Source: Cucumis sativus
Lineage: Eukaryota; Streptophyta; Magnoliopsida; Cucurbitales; Cucurbitaceae
Reading direction: 5' to 3'
NCBI RefSeq assembly: GCF_000004075.3
Contig: NC_026657.2
Span: 40,658,732-40,722,731, forward strand
Length of the DNA stretch: 64,000 bases
Positions 25,945 to 36,887 of the stretch are shown in pieces. Position 1 is the first letter of the stretch; each line of letters begins with the position of its first letter. Made by a program: the position numbers and the translations under genes. The notes under the pieces were generated by a model that was given only the letters and a program-made list of their open reading frames with translations, was not told the origin of the DNA and made no database searches.

Positions 25945-28663
25945 CTAAGTTTTTTGAGGGGTTGTGTCAGATGCAAGGTTTTGAGTTTGTTGATTTTTTT
26001 CAGTTTGAAGATTACGACTTGTAACCTTACCTGCCTCAGCTTTTTCAAGTAAAGCCTGTTGCTGCATAACTTTAACCATGTCCCTCATATTTCTCTCTTC
26101 TCCTTCAAGTTGTATTTTCATCAATGTCTCTGCTTCTTTGTCAATTGGCTTGAAGTATTCTTCAATGGCAGTTTCCTGCATATATTCTCAGTTTTCTTAA
26201 TCTCAAAGTAGAGTTGTGAGCAGGCGTTCATTCATTATAGTTGAAATAGTAGAAAGTTTTTGTCATAGGAACTACTGTTGTATATAGCTTCTTCTAAAGA
26301 AAAAGAAAATAAGAAGGATGATAGCGCCTCTCGATGGACCGATCTCTCTCACCCCATTAACATACATTCCTTTACCAATGTGACACCTCTTGGATTGACG
26401 AATTCTATCCCACATGACTCCTGGATGCATTACCATTCATGCTCGCAAAACACTAAACATGTAGCATGATTCACCAAACAATCTATAAATAGCTTAAGTG
26501 AGCACTTGAAGACATTAATCCCCATATCTCATAGAAACCAAAGGTAGATCTGTCAATCTGTATTTCTCGTCTATGCATAAATTCCTAGAACTTACTTGAT
26601 CACCGATAAGTGGCGATAACCAATTGACAGAACAATACCAATGGAATGGTGAAATGAAATATGAGGTTACATGCCAAGCCAAAGACGCAAATAAGTTTGG
26701 ACATAATAAAACAAGAGTTTAGTCTTGACTCTTAAATTAACCTTGCAAGGGAGACGGTGATAGATTATAAATATTGGAAGCAATTTAATGATTAGATGTG
26801 TGTGTGCACAAATGCACTACTATCTTTCTAGTATATTCTTATAAAACAAGAAGCATAATCCTTCTTGTGAAGTTGAAAATCGGAAAGAAACATCTACAAT
26901 ATGTAATCCAACATAACAAAAAATGAATATTAGGGTAGCAGAAAGTGGCATTTTCTTTTTTATTGAAAAACGGAAATATCTATGGAATAGAACTGAAAGA
27001 ATAAAAACTTACTGTTTCCTCTAACTTTTTATTTAGATTTTGCATCTCCTCAACCATACGACGAACTTCACCTAAGATAGTCTGTTCTGGCAACTTTCTT
27101 ATGGCAGATTTTCTTTCCTCCGCCTGGCAAGGGGTAAAACACCATTATAATATATAAAATATGTTGGCAACACGTTGAATATTTTGAACATCCACTATCA
27201 TGAGTACTTAATAGTTCCTTTTTTTGGTCTAATGCAAGGCATGTGCTAACCTAAAATTTTTCAAACAAAAAGAACGAAGTATATCATCCACACATTTTTC
27301 AACTTAATGCTAACAAACACACCGATAAATATAGCGTCTTACACATGAAAACTTAAAAATCCACATTATTGATAACGAAACTTTGATCAAATAAAAGTTT
27401 GAATAACTCAGCAGCCGTCTTTGAACGAATTTAACAAAATCAATGAGTCGGATTATTTATTCTGGACAACAGAGCTTCTCCATTGCTCTGTGAAGATTCC
27501 AAAATCCCATGTCAATCCATTTCACTTTTTCTATCCAAACTATACGTGTTAAGTTGTCCCTAAACCCTACCATAAGTAATTTGTCTCCTGCTCTGAACAA
27601 ACGATGCAAAAGATAACCCCTTGAAACCCATTTCTCCAATTAACTAAAAGAGGGAGAGAGATGAAGAAAAGAAAAGGTCAAGTCAAGTGCAAAACCATTC
27701 CTTACTAATGTAGGACTAATTTAATTTTTAAATGGCTAATGTAATGAGTTGCATTTACAAAGAAATTCATATTCGTGACTTTACCAAGAAGACAGGATAA
27801 GTTAACCAAATGGCAAAGAAAGTGACCAGAGAAAAACATTGATCGAAGCAACAAATATACGTCCTCATACTTTAAACTCAGTACAAAATGCCAAAGGCTG
27901 TCTCTCACTTTTCAGATGCTATTGTTGGTTGTATTTGGTTATATTAGTTTTTTCTTTCTTTCTTCCAATGTAATCTGATAATTAGTCTCTTTATTTGTTT
28001 TATCAATCAAAAGCCTTGTTTTCTTTTCCAAGAAAAGCAAATTCTATAACAAATAGGTCACACAACGAACTCTCATCAGGGGCAATTGAATCCCAAAAAT
28101 GGAACTTGAGACAGGAAACTGAACTTAAATCTCCACCCCCGTGTCAACCGGAACATAGCTGAACTCTAGGTATTATATTCTCGACCTAAAGGCCGAAGCT
28201 TTGAAACACCACCTCTACATAATGAAATTCAAGATACACTTTCCTGTCAGTAGCGGTGGACTAAGTTTTCACAACTGAAAAATATCAACCTAAATTTCAC
28301 TCCTCTCTGCTACCCAATCATTCAAATCAAAAAGTCTTCAAACAGGTAAAATTTCCCACTCCCCAGAACAAAACGGCACAAACATCTACATCTTCCCTCA
28401 TTGAATCCACATTTCAATAACCATCTCCAACCTTAGCCAAAACCACCACGATAGAGCAATAACCCAAAGCGTAGAAACTAAACTAAAACCCATTGACAAA
28501 AACTGCATAATGAGAACAAAAAGCAAAAGATCCAACCCCAAAGTACCTGTTTGAGACGCTTATCAAGGTCAAACCTTAGCGATCGAATCCGCCGCTCTTC
28601 ATAGCCAGAGAGGACCCTAACGTAGAAGAGGGCTCTTCGTCCAAACTGCAAAAGCTTGTCCAT
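25945..28663 (-). CDS. Conserved small coiled-coil protein of unknown function, 3 exons
   Basis: Exons 28663-28547, 27123-27013 and 26175-25945 join in phase 0 into 152 residues. The product is mostly charged helix. Exon 1 has MDKLLQFGRRALFYVRVLSGYEERRIRS, exon 2 has EVRRMVEEMQNLNKKLEET, and exon 3 has ETAIEEYFKPIDKEAETLMK and a Gln-rich stretch before a polar tail. Heptad-like spacing over residues 40-130 suggests a coiled coil. There is no signal peptide or clear membrane segment. I recall a plant family of this size and sequence (Arabidopsis At3g15351, labelled P53/DNA damage-regulated in some databases). That name is weak evidence and no function should be assumed. The open frame plus exact splice phases make the gene call itself strong. 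Confidence 0.82.
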
Positions 28664-29421
28664 CCAAATCCCTCAAGCTGATCTCCCTGCAAAGTCAAGT
28701 AGAATCGAATAACGCTAAGGAAATTCACAACCCACTAAGAAAGTGAATTTCACAAGAACAGCGGATGGGTCTGTGAGATACCAGAAGAAGTCATTAATCA
28801 ATTTGGAAAGAACGAAGTACTGCGGAAAGGCTGTGTGTGTGTTTTCCCCCTTCTCGCGAGAGATTTACTTCGAAACTTATATATGGCTTATGAAGATTTT
28901 GCTATGCATCTATAGATAATTTTTTTAGTTGAATTACAAAATAGTCCCTCTTTTGAATGTGTGTTTAATAGTTGGTACTTTAGAAGAAAAGAATTACAAA
29001 TTTCAATTTGTTATTAGAGATGTCCATGGCCATGGGACATTACATAGGGATGGGGATATCCAACCTTCATCCTTGGCCAAAAGATTTTTTTGTTTAATTC
29101 AAAATGCAGAACAATTTTTCATTTATTTTGTCATTAAAACGTTTCGATTAAATTGTTAGTGCTCCACTTAAGATTGATATACATATGATACTTAATGTAC
29201 AAAATATGATTATAGGAGAAAATCATAATCAATGAGATTTCGAGTAATTGGTTCGGTATAATTTGAGATTAATTTTGTTGTTTTCACAAATTAAATTAGA
29301 AATAGATATACTCATTGTACTTGATACTTAATACTAAATATCAAATGTATTAAGATGCATTAAAGAATATAGGCTAATACAAAAGGAATAAGACTGGGAG
29401 AGCTTGATACCCCAAGAAAAC

Positions 29422-29424
<3 letters not shown>

Positions 29425-29461
<37 letters not shown>
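29425..29461. repeat. Poly(A) tract, 37 bases
   Basis: An uninterrupted run of 37 A residues, by far the longest homopolymer in the window. It could be the tail of a retrotransposed copy, or its exact length could reflect assembly uncertainty. Confidence 0.9.
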
Positions 29462-29463
<2 letters not shown>

Positions 29464-29464
29464 C

Positions 29465-29830
29465 CAACAGAGCAACCTCTTTCTTGGACTTGTTATTAGT
29501 TCTATTAGAAAAATGGTGTTCAAGAGGGTCAATGATTTCTTTCTTGGATTTGTTGAATCAGGATATAAATACTACAACGTGAAATCCAAGAGATAGAAGC
29601 TATGCTTGAATGTTTTCTTTTAATAGGGTCATCACTTCATATTTTCTTTCACCTAAATGGAAATGAAAATGTATTGTGGTCTTCTCCTGTCCATTAACTT
29701 GAACCTCATTCTACGGCAATTGATGTTACGGTAGAAAATGATGTTATGGATTAGCCCCCTCTTCTGGCCTATATATATTCAGAGTCAACTCCTTCTTTCT
29801 TCATAAGGAATCAACTTTGTTAAAATTCAA
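29465..29830 (+). mobile_element. Possible decayed Ty1/Copia fragment
   Basis: Short translated stretches here resemble the region between integrase and reverse transcriptase in plant Copia elements: a FLGF-x-ESGYKYY-like phrase, and further on a proline-rich SSPVH and PPLLAY-like phrase. If real it is a heavily broken, old fossil of a few hundred bases with several breaks. No terminal repeats were recognised. The resemblance is weak and could be chance. Confidence 0.25.
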
Positions 29831-30523
29831 TATGCACAACTCAATGTCAATTGACTTGGTCTTCCCAAAACAAATAACTAAAAATTCAGGGCTTCGAGTT
29901 CTTAGATGTCAATTTACAGGGGTGTTTAGATATATAGAATTAGCTAAATAACTATGAGAGATGTAAACATTTCGATAAATATATATAGAAAATCAATTAG
30001 CCAAAACCCAAATAGGGTGTAAACCCAAAACCAAAAATATAATACTTGGGGAAATCAGATTGGTCCTCTACGATGATGGTGAGAGAGATTCACAACATCA
30101 TCATCATCTTTACAATTCTGGATTCATAAGCAGCAAACTAATTCTCTATTTCCTTCTCCCAACACTCCGAGGAGATTTTAGCATTTGTTAATTGAAGATT
30201 CAAATAATTAAACCAACTACGTTTTCAAATCAGCCTTGGTAAACCCAAAGCCAACTCTTGTTTCAGATTTTATGCGAAAAAATCAAAAGGTTAAAATCCT
30301 AAAACACCAAAATATTCCCTTAGTCCAATCAGAAATACATATTACAAGGCCATTATTATAAGCCTATCCATTGCAATCTACAAGTATCATCGGGGTTAAC
30401 AATAAGTGTGAGAAAAGACAAAATGGCACAAAGAAACAGAAGTTATACACAATCCATAAGATTCTTCACTCAACATTCATTTCACTTCACAATCAATCAT
30501 ATCCCTCCACCATCATTGCTACT

Positions 30524-32130
30524 TCAGTCCCTCCTCTTCTTCTTCCTCTCCCTCTCGTTCTTCTCAGCAGAGTTCTTTAGCTGTAGAACAGTAAACAAAT
30601 ATCATCACCATTTTGGCTAATCTGCCAAGCAACTCCAACAGAAACACAGCATTTACAAACACAACTCACCATTATAATGAGAATTCGGACAAACACCGCA
30701 ATGAAATCAGTGAAGAGAGTTAATGCATGTTTCACATAATCCATATCACCCATATGTGCCATCTCAATTATTTCCTGAGTATCAACTACCATGTAGCCAA
30801 CAAAAACCAACAGCCCAAAGTACAACTACAGACAGCAACAAACAAAAAAGACAATATGAGGTCAGGCCTATTGCTTCCACTCCAAACCATGAAAATTTTG
30901 AAATGGGAATACAAATACCTCAAACTTGAAAAGGGCAGTAGAACCACCGAATAAAGAGGAGGCGAAATGTAACCAGAGTAACATGGATACACCGGAAGAA
31001 AGTAAGCCACCGAGATAAAGGAATTCTCTACGTCTTGCCAACAAGGCTGCTCCTGAGAAACAACAAAAGGCAACCGCAGTTCCCACGAAAGCGCTCACCA
31101 GAACACTGGGAACGGTGGTATTCGTGAGTCAATACAAAAATAATCAAAGCATAGATTGATTATCAAAATTCAGAGAACATAAATAGTAGTGCCCATTGCT
31201 GATATTTTGATTCAATTCTACCTTGGGTCAAAATCAATAGCCAGACTGATCAAAGGACCAATGGAAGCCCCTTCGAGAAGAGCAGCCCCAAGTAAAATAG
31301 AGGCCCTCTTTTTCTGAACACAAACACATGTGACACAAAACAAAAATTAAATATTAAGTTGTTAACACCAAAAACAAAGAGAAAGAGAATGCATATTCAA
31401 ACAAAAAAAATTATACCTCTTCATAAGGAGGAGTGGCCATTAGCCATGTAATACATCCGATAGTTGCAAGTGTTGTAAGAAAACCACCAATATTCCAAAG
31501 TATATGCAGATAAGCTCCAGCAGCAGATGCAACCAAAGCACAACCAAGAGTGAGATAAACCTGCAAATTTCAAGCATTTGGCACCATTAATCCCATTCAA
31601 TAATCACACATACAAAAATACAGATATATACATAACAGAGGGAGGTTCCTTATCAATTCAATCAAGAATTAGAAATTTCACACAAATAAACTAAATCAGA
31701 AATTAGAAATTTCACTCTCGTTTAATAACTCATAAACCATTTAGAAGCTTCTGCCTACCCAAAAATACCATTTCCGCTAATTTTAAGAAACAAGATTGAG
31801 AAAAGCCCTAGAACAGCAATCAAAGAAAACCCATCAAATTCTAGTATAAAACACATTCAACAATAACAACCAGGTGCATGGAAAACATAAAGCATGGGTC
31901 CAAAATGTTAATTAGAGAGATGGATTTAATAAAACAGAATGAAATCAAGATCCACGCGCATATATCAAACATATAGGAAGAAAAAAACAAGAAAAAATTT
32001 GGCGGGAACTGACCCGCTGAAGATGAGATTGAACGGCGGGCGAAATCTGCCGGAAGTTCTTGAGAGATTCATGACTCCAGCGGGTTCTGGATCCAGATTG
32101 AGAATCGAAGAAAGAAGAGAATGCGTCCAT
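30524..32130 (-). CDS. BI-1: Bax inhibitor-1, copy A, 6 exons
   Basis: Exons 32130-32014, 31560-31417, 31313-31222, 31105-30919, 30825-30670 and 30580-30524 give 250 residues, matching plant BI-1 (about 247-250). The order is family-typical: MDAFSSFFDSQ start, FRQISPAVQSHLQ before the first membrane span, six or seven hydrophobic spans (TLGCALVASAAGAYL, IGCITWLMATPPYEE, ALLEGASIGPLISLAI and on), the VVDTQEIIE and GDMDYVKHAL signature, and a Lys/Arg-rich cytosolic tail (ERERKKKRRD) of the calmodulin-binding type. BI-1 is an ER membrane protein that suppresses programmed cell death and modulates ER calcium and stress responses. A second copy with the same exon structure lies 2.8 kb upstream on the same strand. 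Confidence 0.96.
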
Positions 32131-32193
32131 GGCGTTGAACAAATTTCTTAGCGAGTACGTTAAACAAACTGTGTGGAGATCATAAATCTCGAT

Positions 32194-32201
32194 AAATATA
32201 A
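32194..32201 (-). promoter_or_regulatory. Probable TATA element of BI-1 copy A
   Basis: On the minus strand the sequence reads TATATTTA about 64-71 bases upstream of the ATG. This is an AT-rich core-promoter candidate at a plausible distance, less canonical than the TATAAATA of copy B. Confidence 0.45.
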
Positions 32202-32354
32202 GTGTAGTCAAGTTTCTAGATTGTTCGAATTCCCTATTTTGCCCCTCGTATTTTAAGCTATTTCCAAAAAATGGGTATTTATTATTATTAATTATGTAAG
32301 TCAAATTTATTAGTTTCGTTTCATTTTCTTCCTTTTTGTTTTTGTTTTTAATCT

Positions 32355-32363
32355 CAATATTAT
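32355..32363. repeat. Target-site duplication, left copy
   Basis: CAATATTAT immediately precedes the left terminus of the foldback element and is repeated without mismatch at 33884-33892. A 9-base duplication is the mark of the Mutator superfamily. Confidence 0.9.
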
Positions 32364-32453
32364 GGATTTTTTTTAAAAATAATGTAAAATTTGAAACATA
32401 TTTCAAAAATAGGGTAGATGCAAAACTATTTTCAAAAATAGGTGTTTTGAGGT

Positions 32454-32480
32454 GAAGTCGTGGACGGGGTACACGACTTC
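32454..32480. repeat. Nested 9-bp palindrome in left arm
   Basis: GAAGTCGTG and its complement CACGACTTC flank the 9 bases GACGGGGTA. The mirrored copy lies in the right arm near 33767-33793. It is GC-rich in an otherwise AT-rich element and could be a transposase-binding or hairpin feature. Confidence 0.75.
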
Positions 32481-32714
32481 CATGCAGTGGACCCCACATA
32501 CTCTATTTTTTTCTTATTTTTATATTTATACTACACTGGGCCCCACATTTTTTTAATTTTTTCATTATTTATATACGTGGGTCCCACGCACTTCACTTTT
32601 CTCATTATTTATATATACATACTCACATATAAATATAATATATATATTATACATTCAAATTCTAAAAATATCTTTCTTTATTAAATTAATTTATTTTTTT
32701 ATTTTTTTCTTTAT

Positions 32715-33120
32715 ATATATTTAAATATCACAATCTTCAATTTTCAATTTTTCTTATTAAATTCATTTTTCTAATTTAATTTAATTCTTTCTTAATCAAA
32801 ATTATACATATATTTTTTTCCAATTTTCAATTTTTTTTAAAAAAATCTCATATATTAACAAAACATGTTATTAAAAATATATTAAACAAATTAAAAGAGT
32901 AATAATAATAATAATTTATATATATATATATATATTTATTTATTTATTTAATATCTCAATCTTCAAATTTTCTTATTAATTCATCTTTTCTAATTTAATT
33001 TAATTATTTCTTAACCAAAATTATATATATATTTTTCTAATTTTCTGTTTAAAAAAACACATATATTAACCAAATATGTTATTAAAAAATACATTAAACA
33101 AATAAAAATAATAATAGTAA
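32715..33120. repeat. Internal direct duplication in the foldback element
   Basis: The inner part of the left arm (about 32715-32920: AATCTTCAA..., TTCTAATTTAATTTAATT, ATATATTAAC..., TGTTATTAAAAA) is repeated in diverged form at about 32945-33120 in the same orientation. The right arm has only one counterpart, so the element is asymmetrical in its centre. Confidence 0.75.
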
Positions 33121-33883
33121 TTGAAAGAAGTTGAAACGTAGTCTAAAAATAATAATAACAATAAATTTGCAATTCAAAATTATCCATTAAGTTTTTAAAT
33201 TTAATTTGTAATCGAACCAATTCTTGTTTTTTTCCTTTTACCATAAACATGAATTTATTTTTATTCAATTATCAATGTGTGTGGCTTCAAGTGTTATTAT
33301 TATTATTTTTTTTAGTAATTTTAACTTATCTCAATTATTATTATTACTCTTTTAATTTTTTTAATATATTTTTAATAATATGTTTTGTTAATATATGAGA
33401 TTTTTTTAAAAAAATGGAAAATTGGAAAAAAAATATATGTATAATTTTGATTAAGAAATAATTAAATTAAATTAGAAAAATGAATTTAATAAGAAAAATT
33501 GAAGATTGAAGATTGTGATATTTAAATATATATAAAGAAAAAAATAAAAAAATAAATTAATTTAATAAAGAAAGATATTTTTAGAATTTGAATGTATAAT
33601 ATATATATATTATATTATATGTGAGTATGTATATATAAATAATGAGAAAAAGTGAAGTGTGTGGGACCCACGTATATAAATAATGAGAAAATTAAAAAAT
33701 GTGGGGCCCAGTGTAGTATAAATATAAAAATAAGGAAAAAATATAGTATGTGGGGTCCACTGCATGGAAGTCGTGTACCCCGTCCACGACTTCACCTCAA
33801 AACACCTATTTTTGAAAATAGTTTTGCATCTACCCTATTTTTGAAATATGTTTCAAATTTTACATTATTTTTAAAAAAAATCC

Positions 33884-33892
33884 CAATATTAT
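33884..33892. repeat. Target-site duplication, right copy
   Basis: CAATATTAT directly after the right terminus, identical to 32355-32363. Confidence 0.9.
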
Positions 33893-34735
33893 TCCATCAT
33901 ACTTCCATCAAAACATGTTGATAATTGCTTTTAAATAAGTAATATTTGAATAGCAATTCCTTAAGCAATTAATTTGATAATGATTTTAATAGGTAAGCCT
34001 TCGGTTTAGCTATTTATTTGTATTTGTTATAATTTTAAATTTTTTAAAATGAGGACTTTGTGCTATATATTTCTAAAAGATGTGACCTAAAATTTGATTC
34101 AAATATTGCAGCTGCACGCGACTGGGAATAAATAAATATCAAAGCCCTTTTATGATTTTTAATTTTCAATTCTTTGGATGACTTATTCCACCCCTAAATA
34201 ACCATCATAAAAGGATTATTTGTAGTGTAGATTATAAACATGATCAAGTTAGTGTTCGTATTCATATAAAAAATAATAACAACAAATGATAAAAGAAAAG
34301 CCCACATGTACTCCGTCAATGGAACCGATTTTACACAATTGCGATTGATTTATAGCTTATTATATACTGGAATGAGGTTCGAAAGAATAAATTTAGTTAG
34401 AATGAATTATTTTTCAAGTTTTTATAGTCCAACATGATCAACCTTTGGATGATATTGGTTTTTGACCGATTGCAAAAGGCATGTTAAGAGAAAGAGTAGC
34501 CAATCTTTCCAATATTATTGTATTTATGCTCAAACAACTATTATCAGTTAAACGTGATTACGCCCAAAACAGGAACGTTGCGAGGGAGAGACAAAGTTAT
34601 CTCTTGGGGAACGAACCATCGGAAACAGAGAAATGATGAAATTTGGAATGGAACATCATAAGAAAGATTGCAAGAAACTGAGAACCAAATTCGAGGGAAG
34701 TTTTCAAAGAAAATCTGAACTCCGTGTGATTTCAT
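33893..34735. other. Intergenic region 3' of BI-1 copy B
   Basis: AT-rich DNA. A minus-strand frame at 34544-34762 has no recognisable features and overlaps the probable BI-1 3' end. Nothing else is supported. Confidence 0.5.
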
Positions 34736-34741
34736 TTTATT
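34736..34741 (-). terminator. Probable poly(A) signal of BI-1 copy B
   Basis: On the minus strand AATAAA lies about 150 bases after the stop codon, in a plausible position for the 3' end of the transcript. Confidence 0.5.
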
Positions 34742-34888
34742 AGTTTCTGCTTTAGCCCCCAAAAAGGCTCACAAGAAACGAAGAAAATTACAACACAACT
34801 TCACCATAATAATTTACACATATACAGGACGACAAAGGGTTTTAAAAGTTCACTTGCTTCATTCAAAAAGAGACTTGAATCCATGCAT

Positions 34889-36796
34889 TTAGTCCCTCCT
34901 CTTCTTCTTTTTCTCCTCATTCTTCTCTACCGAGTTCCTTACCTGCACAAATAATACGACACTCATCATTTAGTATAGTAAAATCTCATACATATAGCCA
35001 ATTCCTTTAAGATACTTTCGAAAGAAAGAAAAGAGAAAGCTTAAAGGTACGTGGGGCCTAAATATGAGGTTTCTAACATCATAACTCACCATAATAATGA
35101 GAAGTCGGACGAAAACACCAACGAAATCAGTGAAAAGAGTCAGGGCATGCTTCACATAGTCCATATCACCAAGATGAGCCCTCTCGATTATTTCTTGAGT
35201 ATCAACTACCATGTAGCCCACAAACAGCAATAGCCCAAAGTACAACTACACAAATGGGAGAAATGATTAAATATTGAGGTCAAGCTAGCAGCACAAGTGG
35301 TGAGGATACCCACTTTCTAGTTCATGAAACGTTTGAATAATTTATATACATACCTCAAACTTGAAAAGAGCAGTAGAACCACCGAATATAGATGAAGCGA
35401 AATGCAACCAGAGTAACATGGATATCCCAGAAGAAAGTAAGCCACCCAGGTAAAGGAATTCTCTACGTCTTGCCAACATGGCTGCTGCAGAGAAACAACC
35501 AAAAGCCACAGCAGTTCCCACAAAGGCACTGACCAGAACACTGCAAACAACAGCGTTTACAAACCTCAATCTAATTGTACTATTAAAAAAACGATCATAC
35601 CTTAAAAAGCATGGTTAAGCTTACAGATAAAGGTAAGCGTGATATTATATCAAGATTCAAATAGTCCTTGGATTTAAAGAGGACATATGACAGGAGGTTT
35701 AAAGTGAGAAACTTTTCTGATTTTCATGTCAAATTACTGATGAACCAAAAGCTAGGATGATAGGCAAAAGCAAATTTAAAACATTGAACCCTCAAGTTTA
35801 TACAGTTCTTACGACTACTACAATTATGTAGAATATTTCAGCATCATACAAGTTTGAGGCGGGCCATGCTTTGGGGATGATTTTTGCAATTTCCCCCAAG
35901 TTCAATAATATAACATTCAAAGAACACGAAAACATCAAAATAATTACAGAAACCAAGAGCTAGATAATCCGGTTACAAAGTTACTAAAAAGGCAGAATAA
36001 CAACTATACATCTCTAAAACAAAAAACAAACCAAAAAAAGAAAAAAACAAAGCGATACAACATACCTTGGATCAATCTCGATAGCCAACCCAATCAAAGG
36101 ACCAATTGATGCTCCTTCAAGAAGAGCAGCCGCCATTAACATAGAAAGCCTCTTTCTCTGGTGACGAATCACAAGACATAAAGCAAAAACATCAATATTA
36201 AAAACATAAAATAAACAGACAGAGCATGGACATAAAATTCTAATTGCAAATTACATCAGTGAGAAGAAAAGAGAAGTTAAAGAAACTAACCTCTTCATAA
36301 GGAGGAGTGGCCATTAGCCATGTGATGCATCCAATACCAGCAAGTGCAGTGAGGATTCCGCCAATGTTCCACAGAATATGGAGATAAGCTCCAGCAGCAG
36401 ATGCAACCAAAGCACAACCCAGAGTAAGGTAAACCTGCAGATTCGAATACATCAAAAAATTAATACTAAGTACATACATATGAAGATAGAACGATATATA
36501 GAAAAGAAAATCCACACATATCAGTAATACATGGCATGCAACAGTTGGAAAAAAAAAATGTTGCACGTAAACCATTAAAAACAAAAATGGAAGAGACTCG
36601 ATGCTGAATTGCAAAACTCGTTTTGAAAATAACAATCAGCGCGTCCACGGCTTCAATAGAAGGCAAGAGAGGAACCGACCTGGTGGAGATGAGATTGAAC
36701 GACGGGGGAAATCTGCCGGAAATTCTTGAGAGAATCGTAGGTCCAAGGGTTTGTAGAAGGTTGTTGAGAATCGAAGAAAGATGAAAAGGCATCCAT
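34889..36796 (-). CDS. BI-1: Bax inhibitor-1, copy B, 6 exons
   Basis: Exons 36796-36680, 36434-36291, 36157-36066, 35540-35354, 35245-35090 and 34942-34889 give 249 residues. The first five exon lengths (117, 144, 92, 187, 156) are identical to copy A, and only the last differs (54 against 57). Most residues match copy A, including VVDTQEIIE and GDMDYVKHAL. Differences cluster in the N-terminus (QQPSTNPWTYDS against QSGSRTRWSHES), the RKRLSMLMAAA segment and the basic tail (VEKNEEKKKKRRD). This is a clear tandem duplicate of the ER-resident cell-death suppressor. Both copies look intact. Upstream a canonical TATA box is present, so both may be expressed, possibly under different control. Confidence 0.96.
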
Positions 36797-36879
36797 TCCG
36801 ATTTGGTTTGAAGAGATAGAGAGGAGGCGTGAAGGATGAGAAGGAACCGAAGTAAACAAAATTCGAATTTCATTGAAGG

Positions 36880-36887
36880 TATTTATA
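36880..36887 (-). promoter_or_regulatory. TATA box of BI-1 copy B
   Basis: TATAAATA on the minus strand, about 84-91 bases upstream of the ATG at 36796, giving a short leader. Confidence 0.7.

Larger units (their letters stand above)
28664..30523. other. Intergenic region between the coiled-coil and first BI-1 genes
   Basis: The first 250 bases are the leader and promoter of the minus-strand coiled-coil gene (TATATG-type AT stretch near 28880). An A37 tract and a possible retroelement scrap lie at 29.4-29.8 kb. The last few hundred bases are the likely 3' untranslated region of the BI-1 gene. No other gene is seen. Confidence 0.5.
32364..33883. mobile_element. Mutator-type foldback MITE, 1520 bp
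   Basis: Both ends begin, reading inward, GGATTTTTTTTAAAAATAAT and continue as near-identical inverted arms for roughly 550 bases (about 32364-32920 and 33330-33883), with only scattered differences. A perfect 9-bp target duplication (CAATATTAT) flanks it. This combination fits a non-autonomous MULE with very long terminal inverted repeats. It carries no transposase. Reading frames across it are shadows, for example two that yield the same MWGPLHGSRVPRPRLHLK peptide because the arms mirror each other. Near-identity of the arms and the intact target duplication suggest a young insertion or arm homogenisation. It sits in the roughly 2.75 kb between the two BI-1 genes. Confidence 0.92.

Noticed and set aside
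31945-32499. 184-residue minus-strand frame
   Set aside because: It runs from the foldback element arm through the BI-1 promoter into BI-1 exon 1 in a different context. The real start is the MDAFSS codon at 32130.
33652-33921. 89-residue plus-strand frame in the right arm
   Set aside because: It mirrors the frame in the left arm because the arms are inverted copies. There are no protein features.
34544-34762. 72-residue minus-strand frame after BI-1 copy B
   Set aside because: It overlaps the probable 3' untranslated region and poly(A) signal of BI-1. No recognisable domain.
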